Assembly (NCBI GenBank): GCA_005889515.1
Contig: VBHE01000265.1
Location: forward strand, 1 to 6,589
Length of the DNA: 6,589 nt
Reading direction: 5' to 3'
Source of the DNA: Chloroflexota bacterium
Lineage (GTDB): Bacteria; Chloroflexota; Dormibacteria; Aeolococcales; Aeolococcaceae
Part shown: piece after piece, positions 4,765-6,589 of the stretch
Numbering within the stretch: the first letter of the stretch is position 1
How the letters are laid out: every line of letters starts with the position of its first letter
The notes under the pieces: generated by a model
The model's input: only the letters and a program-made list of their open reading frames with translations
Database searches by the model: none
What the model was told of the DNA's origin: nothing
Made by a program: the position numbers and the translations under genes

Positions 4765-5042
4765 GCGGGGATCTCCCCGCTTCCTCTCTCCCGATCGGAA
4801 CCAGGGTCAGCTTCCCGTACGGCGGCAGCCGCCGTACGGGGGTGATCTCCGACGTGTCGCTGATGCCCGACTCGAGCGGGGGCAGCACCCTCGCGTACCT
4901 GGTCGACGTCGGCGCCCGCAAGGTCTTCGTCCAGGGCGACGGCATCTCCCCGGCGGGCGAGGGTCCGGCCCCGGGCGACACCGACGGCGGCCCTCCTCAG
5001 CGTCGTCGTGGCGGGGGTGGACGTCCCCGCCGCCGCCGCTAG
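4761..5042 (+). CDS. Small protein with probable beta-barrel core and Arg/Gly-rich tail
   Basis: I do not recognise a named family. The 93-aa product has a structured-looking core at about residues 11-64: IGTRVSF, then GVISDV, YLVDVG and KVFVQGDGI, a strand pattern like small SH3-like or KOW-like barrels. A Pro/Gly/Asp-rich linker leads to a basic tail (81-93) of RRR, four Gly and RPRRRR, which suggests binding of RNA, DNA or another acidic partner. The ATG at 4761 overlaps the zinc-ribbon stop as ATGA, so translation is likely coupled and the two products may act together. Codons 18-27 contain a perfect 27-nt inverted repeat. The TAG stop shares three bases with the stop of the convergent DedA gene. 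That it is coding is well supported by the overlap, GC-rich third positions and the hydrophobic pattern. The function is unknown. Confidence 0.75.
   Translation: MSGDLPASSLPIGTRVSFPYGGSRRTGVISDVSLMPDSSGGSTLAYLVDVGARKVFVQGDGISPAGEGPAPGDTDGGPPQRRRGGGGRPRRRR
4814..4840. repeat. Perfect 27-nt inverted repeat (13-bp arms, 1-nt centre) inside a gene
   Basis: The left arm CCCGTACGGCGGC (4814-4826) is the exact reverse complement of the right arm GCCGCCGTACGGG (4828-4840), with A4827 at the centre. Each arm also contains the 8-bp palindrome CCGTACGG (4815-4822 and 4832-4839), so the two copies form a direct repeat with centres 17 bp apart. In RNA two further U-G pairs can extend the stem. It lies about 55-80 nt after the start of the basic-tail gene. 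A cis-acting RNA hairpin or a dimeric regulator site are both possible. The role is inference. Confidence 0.7.
5010..5031. terminator. Weak candidate hairpin near the convergent gene ends
   Basis: GGCGGGG (5010-5016) and CCCCGCC (5025-5031) are perfect 7-bp arms around an 8-nt loop, inside the last codons of the basic-tail gene and just before the shared stop at 5039-5042. There is no T-run on either strand, so it is not a standard intrinsic terminator. It could still pause or protect transcripts from either side. The DNA here also codes for an Arg/Gly tail, which by itself favours such GC arms. Confidence 0.25.
5039..5042. other. Overlapping convergent stop codons on palindromic CTAG
   Basis: CTAG gives TAG on both strands: plus strand 5040-5042 ends the basic-tail gene, and minus strand 5041 down to 5039 ends the DedA gene. 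As at 1919-1922, the two genes have no space between them. Confidence 0.9.
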
Positions 5043-5674
5043 CCCCCGGCCAGCAGCCGCTCTCCCTCCTCGCGCTCGCGGCGCATCCGGCGGCGATGCC
5101 AGACGTACGCGGCGACGCCGAGCAGGACGGCGGCGCCGAGCCCGACGTAGCCCGACCGCGTCACCAGCTTCACCGCGCGGTCGCCGACGAGGAGGACGAC
5201 GGTCACCACCGCGCCCACCCAGAGCGCCCCGCCGGCGATGTTGGCCGCGAAGAACCGCGGCCAGCGCATCCCGTTCATGCCCGCCAGCGGCCCGGCGAAG
5301 ATGCGCAGCAGGGCGACGAAGCGCCCGAGGAAGACGGCGAGCATCCCGTAGCGGCGGAAGAAGGTCTCGGCGAGGGCGAGCCGCCGCTCGTCGTAGAGGT
5401 GGCGCACCCCGGGCACCCGAACGAGCCGGTGACCCCAGCGGCGGCCGATCCAGTAGCCGGCGTTGTCGCCGGTCACCGCGCCGGCGCAGGCGCAGGCCGC
5501 GAGCATCGCCGGGTCGAGGGGGCTGTCCGGCCGTCCCGCGAGCAGCGCCCCGGCGATGAGCACCGTCTCCCCGGGGACGGGCACCCCCATCGACTCGATG
5601 CCGACGCCGAGCAGGACGATCAGGTACGCGAAGGCGCCGACGTGGTCGACCAGGGAGTTGAGGGCCTGGTCCAC
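5039..5674 (-). CDS. DedA-family (SNARE-associated/VTT domain) membrane protein
   Basis: DedA proteins are inner-membrane proteins linked in various bacteria to lipid carrier recycling, phospholipid flipping, membrane potential and resistance to antimicrobial peptides. The 211-aa length is typical. Conserved features are visible: Glu27, then GVPVPGE (30-36) in the first re-entrant region, GDNAGYWIGRRWG (69-81), and RYGMLAVFLGRF with Arg118 and Arg124 (108-124), followed by GPLAGM (128-133). The usual Pro after RF is replaced (RFVALLR instead of RFIPxxR). Hydrophobic spans lie at about 14-30, 37-47, 55-68, 146-164 and 175-192. The C-terminal tail (193-206) is strongly charged and basic. GTG at 5674 is the only start between the htpX stop and the conserved region, since the TAG of htpX is in this same frame. 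The 24-nt spacing from htpX implies co-transcription. The lipid substrate is not predictable. Confidence 0.92.
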   Translation of the reverse strand: MDQALNSLVDHVGAFAYLIVLLGVGIESMGVPVPGETVLIAGALLAGRPDSPLDPAMLAACACAGAVTGDNAGYWIGRRWGHRLVRVPGVRHLYDERRLALAETFFRRYGMLAVFLGRFVALLRIFAGPLAGMNGMRWPRFFAANIAGGALWVGAVVTVVLLVGDRAVKLVTRSGYVGLGAAVLLGVAAYVWHRRRMRREREEGERLLAGG

Positions 5675-5698
5675 CGCCGCGGCGTGCCCCGGCCCGGC

Positions 5699-6562
5699 CT
5701 ACTGACCCTGGGCCATGCGCTCGAGCCGGGCGATGCGATCCTCGAGCGGCGGGTGGGTGGAGAAGAGACCGGCGAAGGACGGCCGGCGCCCGCCGAAGGG
5801 GTTGACGATGAACAGCGGCGCCACCGCCGGCGCGACCTGCATCGGGATCCGGCGGCTCTGCGCCTCGAGCTTCTGCAGCGCGCTCGCGAGCGCCAGCGGG
5901 TCGTGGGTGAGATGGGCGCCGCTGCTGTCCGCCTGGTACTCGCGGGAGCGGCTGATGCCGAGCTGGATGATGGTCGCGGCGAGCGGGGCGACGATGATCA
6001 GCAGCAGGATCGTGAGCCAGGACTCGCCGTCCTCGCCGTCGCGGTTGCCGCCGAGGCCGCCGAAGATGAGCGCGAACTGGCCCATCTGGGCGAGGAAGGA
6101 GATCCCCAGCGCGATCGTGGCCGCGACGGAGGCGGTGAGGATGTCGCGGTTCTTCACGTGGGAGAGCTCGTGGCCGAGCACTCCGCGCAGCTCGCGCTCG
6201 GTGACGAGGTTGAGGATGCCCTGGGTGCAGCACACCGCAGCGTGCTTGGGATTGCGCCCGGTGGCGAAGGCGTTCGGCGACGGGTCGTCGCAGATGTACA
6301 CCCGCGGCTTGGCCATGTTCCCGGCGGCGCAGAGCTCGTCGACGATGCGGTGCAGCGCCGGGAACTGCGCGGGGGTGACCTCCTGGCCGCGCACCGCGGC
6401 GATCGCGAGCTTGTCGCTGTTCCAGTAGGCGATGGCGTTCAGGCCCACCGCGAAGATGGCGGCGATGATCAGGCCGGTGCGGTGGCCGATGGCCAAGCCG
6501 ACGACCAGGAAGAGGGCGTCGAGAAGAGCGAGAAGGAAGGCGGTCTTGACTGTCTGCCACAT
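5699..6562 (-). CDS. htpX: HtpX-family membrane-bound zinc metalloprotease (M48)
   Basis: HtpX is a membrane-embedded endopeptidase with its active site on the cytoplasmic side. In E. coli it works with FtsH in removing damaged membrane proteins. The 287-aa product matches the family length. Two hydrophobic spans at about 8-25 and 30-46 precede the catalytic domain. The motif HELSH at 131-135 gives zinc ligands His131 and His135 and catalytic Glu132. SREYQAD (206-212) gives the third ligand, Glu208. NAFATGR (97-103), VLGHE and the C-terminal STHPPLEDRIARL (268-280) are family hallmarks. Two more hydrophobic spans lie at about 147-170 and 182-203, separated by a Gly/Asp/Glu loop. ATG at 6562 is preceded by AGGAG with a 12-nt gap. 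It is the first gene of a pair with the DedA gene, 24 nt downstream. Its own promoter lies at or beyond the window edge. All catalytic residues are intact. Confidence 0.96.
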   Translation of the reverse strand: MWQTVKTAFLLALLDALFLVVGLAIGHRTGLIIAAIFAVGLNAIAYWNSDKLAIAAVRGQEVTPAQFPALHRIVDELCAAGNMAKPRVYICDDPSPNAFATGRNPKHAAVCCTQGILNLVTERELRGVLGHELSHVKNRDILTASVAATIALGISFLAQMGQFALIFGGLGGNRDGEDGESWLTILLLIIVAPLAATIIQLGISRSREYQADSSGAHLTHDPLALASALQKLEAQSRRIPMQVAPAVAPLFIVNPFGGRRPSFAGLFSTHPPLEDRIARLERMAQGQ

Positions 6563-6574
6563 GGTCGAGGTGGG

Positions 6575-6579
6575 CTCCT
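6575..6579 (-). promoter_or_regulatory. Ribosome binding site of htpX
   Basis: Minus-strand AGGAG lies 12 nt upstream of the ATG at 6562, slightly further than optimal but the only purine-rich site present. Confidence 0.6.
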
Positions 6580-6589
6580 GAAGGGGTGA

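Noticed and set aside
4712..6589. Open frame of 625 codons on the plus strand over the DedA and htpX genes
   Set aside because: Antisense to two well-supported membrane protein genes, charged and repetitive, with no motif.

Overview
This is a compact, very GC-rich bacterial segment whose third codon positions are almost all G or C. It uses GTG and TTG starts alongside ATG. The gene content is chromosomal housekeeping: sugar-phosphate and nucleotide-sugar enzymes, S-adenosylmethionine synthetase, and membrane proteins. Base composition, the style of MetK and ManC, and a double zinc-ribbon protein with a CxxC-x17-CxxC unit would fit Dormibacterota, Chloroflexota or a high-GC Actinomycetota. That placement is inference from general knowledge, not a database result. 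I see no tRNA, rRNA, mobile element, CRISPR array or phage gene.

Left part (1-1922). The 5' portion of a phosphoglucomutase/phosphomannomutase gene runs leftward out of the window. It is divergent from a rightward pair: a small lipoprotein and a ROK-family sugar kinase, joined by a 4-base GTGA overlap. A 19-bp inverted repeat and a -10-like TACAAT lie at the divergent start. The mutase mRNA may be leaderless.

Middle part (1919-4434). metK and a mannose-1-phosphate guanylyltransferase gene (manC) form a leftward unit. The 20-base spacer between them is almost entirely a perfect 18-bp palindrome. manC ends tail-to-tail against the ROK kinase with overlapping stop codons. Upstream of metK is a 171-bp divergent region with a possible structured leader.

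Right part (4435-6589). A rightward pair encodes a two-zinc-ribbon protein with a polyglycine linker and a 93-aa protein with an Arg/Gly-rich tail, joined by an ATGA overlap. A perfect 13-1-13 inverted repeat lies inside the second gene. It converges on a leftward htpX-DedA pair, again with overlapping stop codons (palindromic CTAG).

Functionally, the kinase, mutase and guanylyltransferase can be read as a route from free hexose to hexose phosphates and GDP-mannose for glycans. A phosphomannose isomerase would still be needed for the glucose-to-mannose link and is not in the window. MetK supplies AdoMet. HtpX and DedA suggest envelope quality control and lipid handling. The zinc-ribbon pair is the least understood part. 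No dramatic new system is evident. The best leads are the zinc-ribbon/basic-tail operon, the palindromes, and the two overlapping convergent stop pairs.
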